From Bin87 sp965116565 (GTDB lineage Bacteria > Chloroflexota > Dehalococcoidia > Lucifugimonadales > UBA3495): a stretch of 64,000 nucleotides of DNA. Where the stretch lies: the NCBI GenBank assembly GCA_965116565.1, contig OZ220699.1, positions 3,472,001 through 3,536,000 on the forward strand, written 5' to 3'. Below, piece by piece: positions 17,976-26,017 of the stretch (within the stretch, counting starts at the first letter, position 1; each line of letters opens with the position of its first letter). A program made the position numbers and the translations under genes. The notes under the pieces were generated by a model that ran no database searches, was not told the DNA's origin, and saw only the letters and a program-made list of their open reading frames with translations.

Positions 17976-18739
17976 CCAAAGGCGTCAACGTCCAGCGGCA
18001 GGATGCCATTGCGACGCTGGAGATAGACGGGCGCACGCACCTGAACCTGCTGGGACCCGACGTATTTCGCGATCTGGGCAATCTCGTTGATGAGTGTGGG
18101 CGGGACGAGTCGCTGCGGGCCATTATCCTGCGCGGCGCAGGCGACCGGGCATTTTCGGCGGGCGTCGACCTGCACGAGATGAAGGACCTGGAACCGCTGT
18201 CGGCGGAGCAGTTCATACGCTCCCTGCACGCCGCCGCGCGCGGCCTGCTGCACGCGCCGCTGCCCGTGGTGGCGGCCATCCACGGGCCCTGCCTGGGAGG
18301 AGCTTTTGAGCTGGCACTGGCCTGCGACATCAGGATGGCGGCCGACGATGCAGTGTTCGGGTTGCCCGAGGTGCGGGTCGGATTGCCGTCGGTGATTGAG
18401 GCATCGCTGCTGCCGCCTACGGTGGGACTCGGAAGGGCGCGGCGGATGCTATTGACGGGTGAAACCGTGGGCGCGGAGGAAGCCCTCAACATGGGGCTGG
18501 TGGACGAGGTGGTCCCGAAGGATAAGCTGGACGCCGCCGCCCTGGAAACGGCGCAGACGTTCCTGGGAATGGGTCGCTACATCCTGGCCGCGCAGAAGCA
18601 GATCGTGTCGGCATGGCTGGAGATGGGACAGGAAGCGGCCGCCGAGTACAGCATCAAGGCTTTCTCCCTGTGCTTCAACACGCCGTATCCTCATGAGGCG
18701 ATGTCCGCTTTCCTGGAGAAACGGCCGCCGAGATTCTGA
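17972..18739 (+). CDS. Enoyl-CoA hydratase/isomerase (crotonase) family protein
   Basis: The 255-residue protein has crotonase motifs: AGDRAFSAGVDLHEM (CoA oxyanion-hole strand), AIHGPCLGGAFELALACDIRMAADDAVFGLPEV and a C-terminal FLEKRPPRF tail. At the usual catalytic positions the second glutamate of classical hydratases is hard to place, so hydratase versus isomerase or hydrolase activity is open. It is translationally coupled to the upstream alpha/beta hydrolase. A second crotonase of the window lies at 22.2-23.0 kb. Confidence 0.87.
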   Translation: MTKGVNVQRQDAIATLEIDGRTHLNLLGPDVFRDLGNLVDECGRDESLRAIILRGAGDRAFSAGVDLHEMKDLEPLSAEQFIRSLHAAARGLLHAPLPVVAAIHGPCLGGAFELALACDIRMAADDAVFGLPEVRVGLPSVIEASLLPPTVGLGRARRMLLTGETVGAEEALNMGLVDEVVPKDKLDAAALETAQTFLGMGRYILAAQKQIVSAWLEMGQEAAAEYSIKAFSLCFNTPYPHEAMSAFLEKRPPRF

Positions 18740-18802
18740 TGACATTCAGGACATGCCAGCAGGGGGACACAGCCGTGACCGGAAAGTTGGTTGTCGAACC
18801 GG

Positions 18803-18835
18803 CCGCTCGTGGTTCGACAGGCTCACCATGAGCGG
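18803..18835. repeat. Intergenic TTCGACAGGCTCACCATGA repeat
   Basis: CCGCTCgTGGT and ACCAtGAGCGG are inverted arms around TTCGACAGGCTC. Related copies occur near 19.6, 34.6, 46.9 and 53.0 kb. The element is an imperfect hairpin and, from memory, is widespread between genes in unrelated bacteria. Confidence 0.75.
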
Positions 18836-18900
18836 ACTGCCAGCATCGCCCAACCCGACGCAAAGCCTGCCACACTTCTGACGCACCGGAGGTTCACAAA

Positions 18901-19542
18901 ATGCCAGAGGGGACTGAACTGTTTCACATCATGCGCACCACGCGGGCGATGCGGCGGCTCAAGCCGGATCCCGTGCCGGACGAACTGATTCACCAGATTT
19001 TGCAGGCCGGTCAGTGGGCCGCCAACGGCGGGGCCAACCAGCGCTGGCGGTTCCTGGTGATCAAGGACCGCAGCATCAAGGAGCAGGTGCAGAGGTGGTA
19101 CCAGAAGGCCTTTGACGAGGTGGTCGGGCCGCGCTATCGGGGGAGCGAGCCGCCGCCGGGTTCCAGCCCCGGGCGCTACCGGCGGCAGCACGACGCCGTC
19201 GAGTACCTGACCGAACACTACCACGAGGCGCCGGTGTGGATCGTGGCTTGCCAGGACGACGGAGAGGAAACGCCCACGCGGTCGGCGGGGGCGTCAATCT
19301 ATCCGGCGGTACAGAATATGCTGCTGGCCGCTCGCGCGCTGGGCCTGGGAGCGACGCTGACCAGCCGGCACCTGCGCCACGCCCAGGAGGTCGAGGAGAT
19401 CATGGGACTGCCGCCGGGCGTCCACTCCTACGCCATCCTCCCCATCGGCTACCCCATGGGCAACTTCGGACCGGTGCGGCGCGGGCCGTTGGCCGACGTG
19501 GTTTACCAGGACCGCTGGGGCGAGCCGTACATCAGGGATTGA
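18901..19542 (+). CDS. Nitroreductase family protein
   Basis: The 213-residue protein opens with an FMN-binding nitroreductase start (MRTTRAMRRLKPDPVPDELIHQILQAGQWAANGG) and has the later conserved NMLLAARALGLGATLTSRHLRHA and GVHSYAILPIGYP segments. These enzymes are homodimers reducing nitro, quinone or unsaturated substrates with NAD(P)H. CGGAGGTTCACAAA precedes the ATG. A shorter paralog follows after a repeat-bearing spacer, suggesting an old tandem duplication. Confidence 0.88.
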   Translation: MPEGTELFHIMRTTRAMRRLKPDPVPDELIHQILQAGQWAANGGANQRWRFLVIKDRSIKEQVQRWYQKAFDEVVGPRYRGSEPPPGSSPGRYRRQHDAVEYLTEHYHEAPVWIVACQDDGEETPTRSAGASIYPAVQNMLLAARALGLGATLTSRHLRHAQEVEEIMGLPPGVHSYAILPIGYPMGNFGPVRRGPLADVVYQDRWGEPYIRD

Positions 19543-19550
19543 TTTCCGCT

Positions 19551-19618
19551 CATCCTGAGCCTGTCGCAGGATGTCGCCGCGGCGAGGTCATGATTCGACA
19601 AGCTCACCATAAACGGGT
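19551..19618. repeat. Two degenerate copies of the TTCGAC...CTCACCAT repeat
   Basis: CATCCTGAGCCTGTCGCAGGATG and, about 35 bases later, a TTCGACAAGCTCACCAT copy lie between the two nitroreductase genes. They match the repeat at 18.8 kb with mismatches. Confidence 0.6.
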
Positions 19619-19663
19619 GGATAGACATTGCAATAGCCCGAACCTACCATCGGAGGTCTCACC

Positions 19664-20182
19664 ATGGAAGTATTTGAAAACATCAGGCGGCGGCGCACCA
19701 TTCGGGACTTCAAGCCGGACCCGGTGCCCGACGACGTGCTCCACCGGATATTGCAGGCGGCGCGGTGGGCGCCCAGTTCCAGCAACACCCAGCCGTGGCA
19801 CTTCATCGTGGTGCGCAACCCCGACACCATCGCCCGGCTTGGGGACATCTGCACCCAGGGCACGTTCATCGGACAAGCGCCGCTGGTCATCGCCGTGGTG
19901 ATGGGGGAGACGCGGCGGCCGCAACTGGACGCCGGACGGGCGTTGCAGCAGATGGAGCTGGTGGCGTGGTCCGAGGGCCTGGGCACCTGCTTCGTGGGCA
20001 TCCGCGGCGAGCAGCAGGATCAGGTCAAGACGCTGCTGGGCATACCCGAGGACATGGAGTTGATCACGGTGCTGCCCTTCGGCTACCGCATCATGCGCCC
20101 AGCGGGAACCGGCACGCCGCGCAAGCCCATGTCCGAGATCACCCACGGCGAGCGGTTCGGGCAGGAATTGACACTCGGATAG
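19664..20182 (+). CDS. Nitroreductase family protein, short form
   Basis: The 172-residue FMN-dependent nitroreductase begins MEVFENIRRRRTIRDFKPDP and keeps APSSSNTQPWHFIVV and GLGTCFVGI. It is about 40 residues shorter than the upstream paralog, lacking the insert around the helix of the dimer interface, but ends with an intact domain. GGAGGTCTCACC lies before the ATG. It is probably cotranscribed with, or duplicated from, the upstream gene. The substrate is unknown. Confidence 0.88.
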   Translation: MEVFENIRRRRTIRDFKPDPVPDDVLHRILQAARWAPSSSNTQPWHFIVVRNPDTIARLGDICTQGTFIGQAPLVIAVVMGETRRPQLDAGRALQQMELVAWSEGLGTCFVGIRGEQQDQVKTLLGIPEDMELITVLPFGYRIMRPAGTGTPRKPMSEITHGERFGQELTLG

Positions 20183-20241
20183 TTTGTCTGCCCTACGTTT
20201 CGATTGTTACACTGACGGCGATACGAGCACAGGGGCATTCC

Positions 20242-21270
20242 ATGGCGGTTTGGACGATAAGAGGCGGCCGCGTCGGCCAATACGAAGAAGCCTTCCTGGA
20301 AAAAGGCGTCGTGGCCGTCGGTTTCGACCTGGGTCAAAGCGTCCTTGATTTCAGGGATCGGGATGCCCTGCGCGCCCATCTAGCCAACCGCTCCAGCGCT
20401 GATCAGATCTGGCGTCTCTATAGCGAGGTCGGAGACGGTGATATGGTGGTGCTACCCCGTAAGCTGACCCGCCAAGTGGCTGTAGGTCGTATCAGCGGCG
20501 CATACTCTTTTCAGCCGGAGTTAGTGGATCCAGGAGCACCCCACATCCGCGCCGTTGACTGGCAGGTTACCAACATTCCCCGCTCTCACTTCGATCGGGA
20601 TTTGCTCAATTCCTTTGGTTCACTGCTGACCATCTCGCAGCCTGGGGCGCCCAATGCTGAGGCGCGTATTGCGGGCGTAGCTAACGCCTTCCTGGGAGAC
20701 GGCCCTACAGGAGAACCGGCGACTGTGCCAGCCATCGGTTCGGGATATCCCGAACCCGACGATACACAGGTCAATGAATTTTTCGAGGAAATAGATATTG
20801 ACCAAGAAATCCGGGACCGGATCGTCGCGCGTCTCCGACAGAAATTCGCCGGTACGCGATTGGAGCATCTGGTAGCCAGCATCCTGCGAGCATCTGGATA
20901 CGTCGTTCTACAGACAAGGAAAGGAGCAGACGGCGGCATCGATGTCCTGGCCGGCAAAGGCGATATGGGGTTCGGAGATCCGCACCTGTGCGTGCAAGTA
21001 AAAGGGCGCACCAGCCCAGTTGACCTCGGGGAATACGACCGCTTGCAGGGCAACATAGCCTCATTCCGAGCTGAGCACGGCCTGCTGGTAAGCCTGGGAG
21101 GATTTACCAAACCGGTCCATGACCGCAACGAGCAATCATTCTTCGTGATTAGGCTATGGGGTCCTGATGAGTTGGCGCAGCAGCTTCTGGACAATTACGA
21201 TTCATTGCCGCAGGATATTCGAGCCGATATTCCTTTGGAAACCGTGCGGATATTGCGTCAAACGGAATAG
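20242..21270 (+). CDS. Mrr-like restriction endonuclease with PUA/EVE-like N-terminus
   Basis: The 342-residue protein has two domains. The N-terminal about 130 residues (VWTIRGGRVGQYEEAFLEKGVVAVGF, later GDMVVLPRK and VAVGRISGAYSF) look like the EVE/PUA-like reader fold often fused to restriction domains. The C-terminal domain from about 210 is an Mrr-type PD-(D/E)xK nuclease: LEHLVASILRASGY, then GADGGIDVLAG and HLCVQVKGRT supply the D, Q and K of the D-QxK active site. Such fusions are type IV, modification-dependent restriction enzymes. The ATG at 20242 follows AGGGGCATTCC. No methylase is adjacent, as expected for type IV. Confidence 0.8.
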   Translation: MAVWTIRGGRVGQYEEAFLEKGVVAVGFDLGQSVLDFRDRDALRAHLANRSSADQIWRLYSEVGDGDMVVLPRKLTRQVAVGRISGAYSFQPELVDPGAPHIRAVDWQVTNIPRSHFDRDLLNSFGSLLTISQPGAPNAEARIAGVANAFLGDGPTGEPATVPAIGSGYPEPDDTQVNEFFEEIDIDQEIRDRIVARLRQKFAGTRLEHLVASILRASGYVVLQTRKGADGGIDVLAGKGDMGFGDPHLCVQVKGRTSPVDLGEYDRLQGNIASFRAEHGLLVSLGGFTKPVHDRNEQSFFVIRLWGPDELAQQLLDNYDSLPQDIRADIPLETVRILRQTE

Positions 21271-21305
21271 CTGTGTTGCCGCCTTGGCGGTCTCTGCCAC
21301 AATTT

Positions 21306-21348
21306 CCGCCGTCACCGCCCCTTGAACTCCGGCGCCCGCTTCTCCAGG
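21306..21348. repeat. Direct repeat copy 1: 3' end of a crotonase gene
   Basis: These 43 bases are identical to 22174-22216, where they encode the last residues (LEKRAPEFKGR, stop) of the crotonase on the minus strand. Here the upstream coding sequence is missing, so it is a displaced gene end. Confidence 0.85.
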
Positions 21349-21376
21349 GCGGCGGGGCAGGCTGCACGGCGTTTCC

Positions 21377-22132
21377 CTATTCGCCCCGCAACCTCCGGAG
21401 TTCCCCTTCCAGTTCACGCACCCGTGCTTCGGCGGCTGCGCTATCCGCGATGCGTGCTGCGCGTTCGGCCCTTAGCTCCACCTCGGCTTTGTCGGCGCGG
21501 GCGCGTTCGTCCACAAACGTTGTGATGTGCCGGCCCGTTGCGGGATCGTGCCACCTTAATTCGCCCCGGTCCCAGCGGAGGTTCAGGTTCAGGGCCGCGC
21601 TGTACCCCTGCAAAACTCCGTCCGCCAACTCCTCGATGAGTATCGGCTGGTATTCGTTGCCCACCAACCGGTCGCCGGCTAACTTTGGCCGACGGCCCCG
21701 AAGGGTCTCGTCAAAGCGCCAGTATTCCGGGATGCCCAGGGCGGCGTAGTCGTTCCGCTTGTCGGTCGCGTCGATGCGCCGTGTGCTGGGCGAGGCGACT
21801 TCCATGACGAAATCGGGCGGTTTGCCCTGGTCCTCGATGACGTAGGCCCGGCGACGCCGGTACAGGGCCGGGTTCACCTCAAAGGCGATCAACAGGTCGG
21901 GGTAGCGCAGCCCGGTCATGTCGCGGGTTGGCGCCAAGGCGAGATAGCGCTCACCGGCTACCAGGGTGGTTTCAGGATTGCCGAAGTGGATGGCCAGGTG
22001 GTGAACGTTGCCGTTGGCAGCAAGGTGGTCAAAATTGGTCATCTTGTCTTCGGGGATTTCCGGCGGATCGGGAAATACGATGAATTCGTCAGATTGTTCG
22101 CTGCTGACGGCAGCGCGGTCAACCGTGGTCAT
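21377..22132 (-). CDS. Uma2 family (DUF820) endonuclease-like protein with C-terminal coiled coil
   Basis: The 251-residue protein has the Uma2 restriction-nuclease fold: MTGLRYPDLLIAFEV, then PPDFVMEVASPSTRRIDATDKRNDYAALGIPEYWRFD, giving the D-ExK-type active-site pattern. The last 60 residues (TTFVDERARADKAEVELRAERAARIADSAAAEARVRELEGELRRL) form a charged coiled coil, which many Uma2 proteins share. Function is not established; the family occurs in many copies in Cyanobacteria and Chloroflexota. The ATG follows GGAGGTTCAAC. It lies between 43-bp direct repeats, suggesting insertion. Confidence 0.83.
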   Translation of the reverse strand: MTTVDRAAVSSEQSDEFIVFPDPPEIPEDKMTNFDHLAANGNVHHLAIHFGNPETTLVAGERYLALAPTRDMTGLRYPDLLIAFEVNPALYRRRRAYVIEDQGKPPDFVMEVASPSTRRIDATDKRNDYAALGIPEYWRFDETLRGRRPKLAGDRLVGNEYQPILIEELADGVLQGYSAALNLNLRWDRGELRWHDPATGRHITTFVDERARADKAEVELRAERAARIADSAAAEARVRELEGELRRLRGE

Positions 22133-22173
22133 GTTGAACCTCCGGGTATCCTGGCGACGTGGCTACATTGTAC

Positions 22174-22216
22174 CCGCCGTCACCGCCCCTTGAACTCCGG
22201 CGCCCGCTTCTCCAGG
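22174..22216. repeat. Direct repeat copy 2: authentic crotonase 3' end
   Basis: This is the 43-base partner of the repeat at 21306-21348. It overlaps the stop of the crotonase gene, and the two copies flank the Uma2 gene about 870 bases apart. Confidence 0.85.
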
Positions 22217-23028
22217 AACGCCCGCCGCGCCTCCTGCGCGTCCTCGGAGCCGCTGAGAATGCCGCCGGCGTTGGACGTGAGGGTCATGGTGGTTTCCAGG
22301 GTGCTGTCCAGGGCGGCCCGCATGATGCGCTTGCTGATCCACTGCACCATTGGGGGAGTGCGGATGATACGGTCGCACAGGTCGCGGGTGGTCTGCTCCA
22401 GATCCTCCGAGGCCACCAGGTAGTTCAGCATTCCCCACGCATAGGCCCGCTCGGCGTCGAGGTGGCCGGTGTAGGCGAACTCCAGGGCGCGGCCCAGGCC
22501 CACCATCTTGGGCAGGTAGTAGCTGCCGCCGTTTTCGATGATCTGACCCAACTGCTGGTAGCCGATAAAGCGGGTGTTTTCGCAACCGAGGCGGATGTCG
22601 CAGTGCAGGGCCATGTCCATACCGGAACCGACGGCGGGGCCGTTGATCATGGCGATGGTGGGCTTGCGGACCTGCGAGATGTCCCGGTGCAGCTTGGTGA
22701 AGCCGTGGTAGAAGTGCTCGCGGGCGGCGTCGGGTCCGGGCTCAGTGCCCCGATTGCCGATGAAGTTCTCGCCGGTTACTGACGGGTCGTTGTCGCGCCG
22801 CATATCCGCGCCGGAGCAGAAGCCGCGCCCGACTCCCGTCAGCACCATCACGCGCACGTTGGGGTCATCGTCGCCGGCGCGCATGTACTCGCCGACCTTG
22901 GCGACCGTGCCGTTCTCCTCCGACGAGCCGATGAGGGCGTTCATGCGCTCGGGGCGGTTGAACTTGATCCAGAGGATGCCCGATTCCTCGGGTTCGTAGA
23001 GCAGGTAGGGCACCAGGTTGGGCGGCAT
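22180..23028 (-). CDS. Enoyl-CoA hydratase/isomerase (crotonase) family protein
   Basis: The 282-residue protein shows the crotonase core: GILWIKFNRPERMNAL, VLTGVGRGFCSGADM, MINGPAVGSGMDMALHCDIRL and the closing FLEKRAPEFKGR. The start is the ATG preceded by AAAGGAGAAACTCC rather than a longer in-frame ATG. It is downstream of the SDR in the same direction with a spacer of about 135 bases containing a CCGGCGAAAGCCGG hairpin. The SDR and crotonase suggest a beta-oxidation-like step; the CoA substrate is unknown. Confidence 0.88.
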   Translation of the reverse strand: MPPNLVPYLLYEPEESGILWIKFNRPERMNALIGSSEENGTVAKVGEYMRAGDDDPNVRVMVLTGVGRGFCSGADMRRDNDPSVTGENFIGNRGTEPGPDAAREHFYHGFTKLHRDISQVRKPTIAMINGPAVGSGMDMALHCDIRLGCENTRFIGYQQLGQIIENGGSYYLPKMVGLGRALEFAYTGHLDAERAYAWGMLNYLVASEDLEQTTRDLCDRIIRTPPMVQWISKRIMRAALDSTLETTMTLTSNAGGILSGSEDAQEARRAFLEKRAPEFKGR

Positions 23029-23163
23029 GGAGTTTCTCCTTTCCACACGTCGTCACTCCGGCGAAAGCCGGAGTCCAGGAGTGTTAGGGTGGGTGAATGG
23101 GTAACGTTGCGAGCGATTTCGAGCGCCGGATTCCCGATTCCGCGGAAATGACGGAGATGCCGA

Positions 23164-23916
23164 CTATTGCGCCGTGCGGCCGCCGTCGATGACGACCTCT
23201 GAGCCGGTGACGAATGAGGACTCGTCGCTGGCGAGGTACAGCACACCGTAAGCGATTTCCTCTGGACGACCGACGCGGCCCAGAGGCACACGGCCGACCT
23301 GGGCGGCGACCCGGGTTTCGTCATCCGGAGTTGTGCCGAGCATGGGCGTCTGCACCGGGCCGGGATGCACGGAGTTGCAGCGAATGCCCTCGCGGGCGTA
23401 CTGGATGGCGGTGGACTTGGTGAACAGTCGCACGGCGCCCTTGCTGGCGGCATAGGCGGCGGAGGTGCCTGGGGCGGGCGCGATGCCGGCGCCGGACGAG
23501 ATGTTGACTATGGAGCCGCCGCCAGTCTCGCGCATGGCGGGAATCGATGCGCGGGTGCCCAGGAACACGCCCTTGACGTTGATGTCCATGGTGCGCTCCC
23601 ACTGGGCCTCGGTGAGGTCTTCTATGCCTTCGCGAACGGAGATGCCGGCGTTGTTGACCAGGATGTCGAGTTGGCCGAATTGGGAGACGGCGGTGGCGAC
23701 GGCGTTCTGCCAGTCGGACTCGCTGGTGACGTCCAGTGGCACGAAGACGCACCGGCCGCCGGTTTCGTTGATCTGCGCCTCGGTGGCGCGGCCCTCCTCG
23801 GTGAGCACGTCGCCGATGACGACCATCGCGCCCTCTCGGGCGAACAGCCGGGCCTCCTCGGCGCCCATGCCACGAGCGCCGCCGCTGATCAGGGCTACCT
23901 TATTCTCCAACCGCAT
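23164..23916 (-). CDS. SDR family oxidoreductase
   Basis: The 250-residue protein is a classical short-chain dehydrogenase: the cofactor loop is SGGARGMG, NNAG follows strand four, catalytic Ser lies in NISSGAG, the YAASK motif gives Tyr and Lys, and GRVGRPEEIAYGVLYLASDESSFVTGSEVVIDGG closes the fold. An acidic residue after strand two (GDVLTEEG) favours NAD(H). The ATG is selected because AGGAGAGTGAAG precedes it. The coding region overlaps the end of the upstream Uma2 gene by 17 bases, so it is likely cotranscribed with the Uma2 genes. Confidence 0.92.
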   Translation of the reverse strand: MRLENKVALISGGARGMGAEEARLFAREGAMVVIGDVLTEEGRATEAQINETGGRCVFVPLDVTSESDWQNAVATAVSQFGQLDILVNNAGISVREGIEDLTEAQWERTMDINVKGVFLGTRASIPAMRETGGGSIVNISSGAGIAPAPGTSAAYAASKGAVRLFTKSTAIQYAREGIRCNSVHPGPVQTPMLGTTPDDETRVAAQVGRVPLGRVGRPEEIAYGVLYLASDESSFVTGSEVVIDGGRTAQ

Positions 23917-24610
23917 CTTCACTCTCCTGTGGTTCAATATCTGCGAACAGGTCGAAAATCCGCTCCCGCACTGCAAAACGGAACCCGGGCAGTACGTCAT
24001 CGCCGCCGTCGATGTACTCGGGGTCGCGCAGCGTTTCCGGTTCCTGCCCTGGGCGGAACTTGATGACGGTCCGCGTTTCGGCGTCGATGAACCACGCCAG
24101 TTCTGTGCCGTGTTGCAGGAACAGGTCGATTTTGTCCAGAAGCTCTGCGTCGCTGTTGGACGGCGACTTTACCTCAACAATGAAATCCGGCGCGACTCTG
24201 GGGAATGCCCGTCTGACCGGCTCATCCAGCAAATGCCTTCTTTCCTCACTGATCCAGGCGGCATCCGGTCCGAAGTACGAACCGTCCGGCAGGGTGAACC
24301 GGCTGCTGGACGGGAAAGCCACGCCGCCGTACTGCCGGGCCCATATAAACAAGTCCGCGCTCAACTGGCCTTCGTACACGGCGCCGGGATAGCCGGTCGG
24401 TTCCCGAATCAGCAGGTGGCCTGTGCCGGATATTTCGTACACATACATATCGGAGTTCCGTTCCGCGAACGCCTCGAACCACTCGTCCAGGTCAGCATCA
24501 TCCAACGACTTGCCGAACTCGACCAGGGGAATGGCGATTGTGCCGGGCCAGCACGGCGCTTTCGGCCGGAAGTGGGCAGGGCTTTGCGTTGGTCGGGTTT
24601 CGGTGGTCAT
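23900..24610 (-). CDS. Uma2 family protein, tandem copy 3 (last)
   Basis: The 236-residue protein is the third in transcription order of three tandem paralogs. All share SLDDADLDEWFEAFAERNSDMY near residue 45 and ETRTVIKFRPGQEPETL near the C-terminus almost unchanged, while the middle part is diverged. The nuclease-like core here reads DFIVEVKSPSNSDAELLDKIDLFL, giving an E-x-K pair. Its ATG overlaps the stop of the preceding copy by four bases (ATGA). The end overlaps the SDR start. The conserved 5' and 3' blocks suggest recent duplication or gene conversion. Confidence 0.85.
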   Translation of the reverse strand: MTTETRPTQSPAHFRPKAPCWPGTIAIPLVEFGKSLDDADLDEWFEAFAERNSDMYVYEISGTGHLLIREPTGYPGAVYEGQLSADLFIWARQYGGVAFPSSSRFTLPDGSYFGPDAAWISEERRHLLDEPVRRAFPRVAPDFIVEVKSPSNSDAELLDKIDLFLQHGTELAWFIDAETRTVIKFRPGQEPETLRDPEYIDGGDDVLPGFRFAVRERIFDLFADIEPQESEDAVGE

Positions 24611-25332
24611 GGCCCGCTTTCTCCAGCCGCATTTTGGACTTCGTTCTTTTCGGTGTCCGCGAACAGGTCAAAAATCCGTGCCCGCACCGGGAAACGGAAG
24701 CCGGGGAGGACGTCATCGTCACCGTCGATGTACTCGGGGTCGTGCAGCGTTTCCGGCTCCTGCCCTGGGCGGAACTTGATGACGGTTCGCGTCTCGGCGT
24801 CGATGAACCACGCCAGTTTTGTGCCGTGTTGCAGGAACAGGTCGATTTTGTTGAACAGTTCGGCGTCGCTGTTGGACGGCGATTTGATCTCAGCGATGAA
24901 ATCCGGTGCGATGCGGGGAAATGGCCGGTTTTGCGGCGACGTGATCTCATGTCGTCGCTCGTCTGGGATCCAAGCCGCGTCCGGGCCGAACCGGGACCCG
25001 TCGGGAAGGATGAACCGGCTCGTAGGGCCAAAGGCGATTCCCCCATGTTGGCGTGCCCAAAACAGTAAGTCTCCGGCCAGTTCGGTTTCGTAAATTGAGC
25101 CAGGGTTGCCGGTCGGTTCCCGAATCAGCAGGTGGCCTGTGCCGGATATTTCGTGCTCATACATATCGGAGTTCCGTTCCGCGAACGCCTCGAACCACTC
25201 GTCCAGGTCAGCATCGTCCAACGACTTGCCGAACTCGGCCAATGGGATTGACACTGTGCCTGATCGCTGCGGCGACGGCTTGCGGCGGGTTTCCGGTATC
25301 TGCAATCGTGTTGCGGCAGCCACGGGAGTCAC
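24607..25332 (-). CDS. Uma2 family protein, tandem copy 2 (middle)
   Basis: The 241-residue middle paralog begins at a GTG that overlaps the stop of the first copy by four bases (GTGA). A longer upstream extension in this frame runs through the previous gene and is not a credible start. The core reads DFIAEIKSPSNSDAELFNKIDLFLQHGTKLAWFIDAETRTV, with the E-x-K active-site pair. It differs from its neighbours mainly between the shared N-terminal and C-terminal blocks. Likely role: as for other Uma2 proteins, an uncharacterised PD-(D/E)xK nuclease. Confidence 0.83.
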   Translation of the reverse strand: MTPVAAATRLQIPETRRKPSPQRSGTVSIPLAEFGKSLDDADLDEWFEAFAERNSDMYEHEISGTGHLLIREPTGNPGSIYETELAGDLLFWARQHGGIAFGPTSRFILPDGSRFGPDAAWIPDERRHEITSPQNRPFPRIAPDFIAEIKSPSNSDAELFNKIDLFLQHGTKLAWFIDAETRTVIKFRPGQEPETLHDPEYIDGDDDVLPGFRFPVRARIFDLFADTEKNEVQNAAGESGP

Positions 25333-26003
25333 TCCACGTTGGGGAACAGGTCGAAAATCCGCTCCCGCACTGCAAATCGGAAGCCGGGCAGCGCGTCTGC
25401 ATCGCCATCGATGTACTCGGGGTCGTGCAGGATTTCCGGTTCCTGCCCTGGGCGGAACTTGATGACGGTCCGCGTTTCGGCGTCGATGAACCACACCAGT
25501 TTTGTGCCGTGTTGCAGGAAGAGGTCGATTTTATTGACCAACTCGGCGTTGCTGTTGGACGGCAATTTGATCTCGGCGATGAAGTCCGGCACGATGCGAG
25601 CGAAAGGCCGATTCCCCGGCAGCATTAGCTCGTCCCGTCGTTCCTCACGTATCCACGCCGCATCGGGCCCGAAACGAGAACCGTCGGGCAGAATGAACAG
25701 GCTGTTGGCCCCGTATGCCATTCCACCGTGCTCATCAGTCCAATTCAACAAAGCGCCGGCCAGTCGCAGTTCATGCGCGGCGCCGTAGTGGTTCACCGGT
25801 TCCCGAATCAGCAGGTGGCCTGTGCCGGATATTTCGTACTCGTACATATCGGAGTTCCGTTCCGCGAACGCCTCGAACCACTCATCCAGATCAGCATCAT
25901 CCAACGACTTGCCGAACTCGACCAGGGGAATGGCGATTGTGCCGGGCCAGCAGGGCGCCGGCTTGCCGCGCAGTTTCGTGGGTTGCGGTGCGGTAGTGGT
26001 CAT
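25329..26003 (-). CDS. Uma2 family protein, tandem copy 1 (first)
   Basis: The 224-residue protein is the first of the three tandem Uma2 paralogs. It starts at the ATG behind GCAAGGGGACGCGCC, 15 bases after the FMN-binding gene. The core is DFIAEIKLPSNSNAELVNKIDLFLQHGTKLVWFID. A Ser-to-Leu change (KLPSNS against KSPSNS) sits next to the E-x-K pair but does not remove it. The set of three coupled Uma2 genes in one operon is unusual; they may form hetero-oligomers. Confidence 0.84.
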   Translation of the reverse strand: MTTTAPQPTKLRGKPAPCWPGTIAIPLVEFGKSLDDADLDEWFEAFAERNSDMYEYEISGTGHLLIREPVNHYGAAHELRLAGALLNWTDEHGGMAYGANSLFILPDGSRFGPDAAWIREERRDELMLPGNRPFARIVPDFIAEIKLPSNSNAELVNKIDLFLQHGTKLVWFIDAETRTVIKFRPGQEPEILHDPEYIDGDADALPGFRFAVRERIFDLFPNVE

Positions 26004-26017
26004 GGCGCGTCCCCTTG

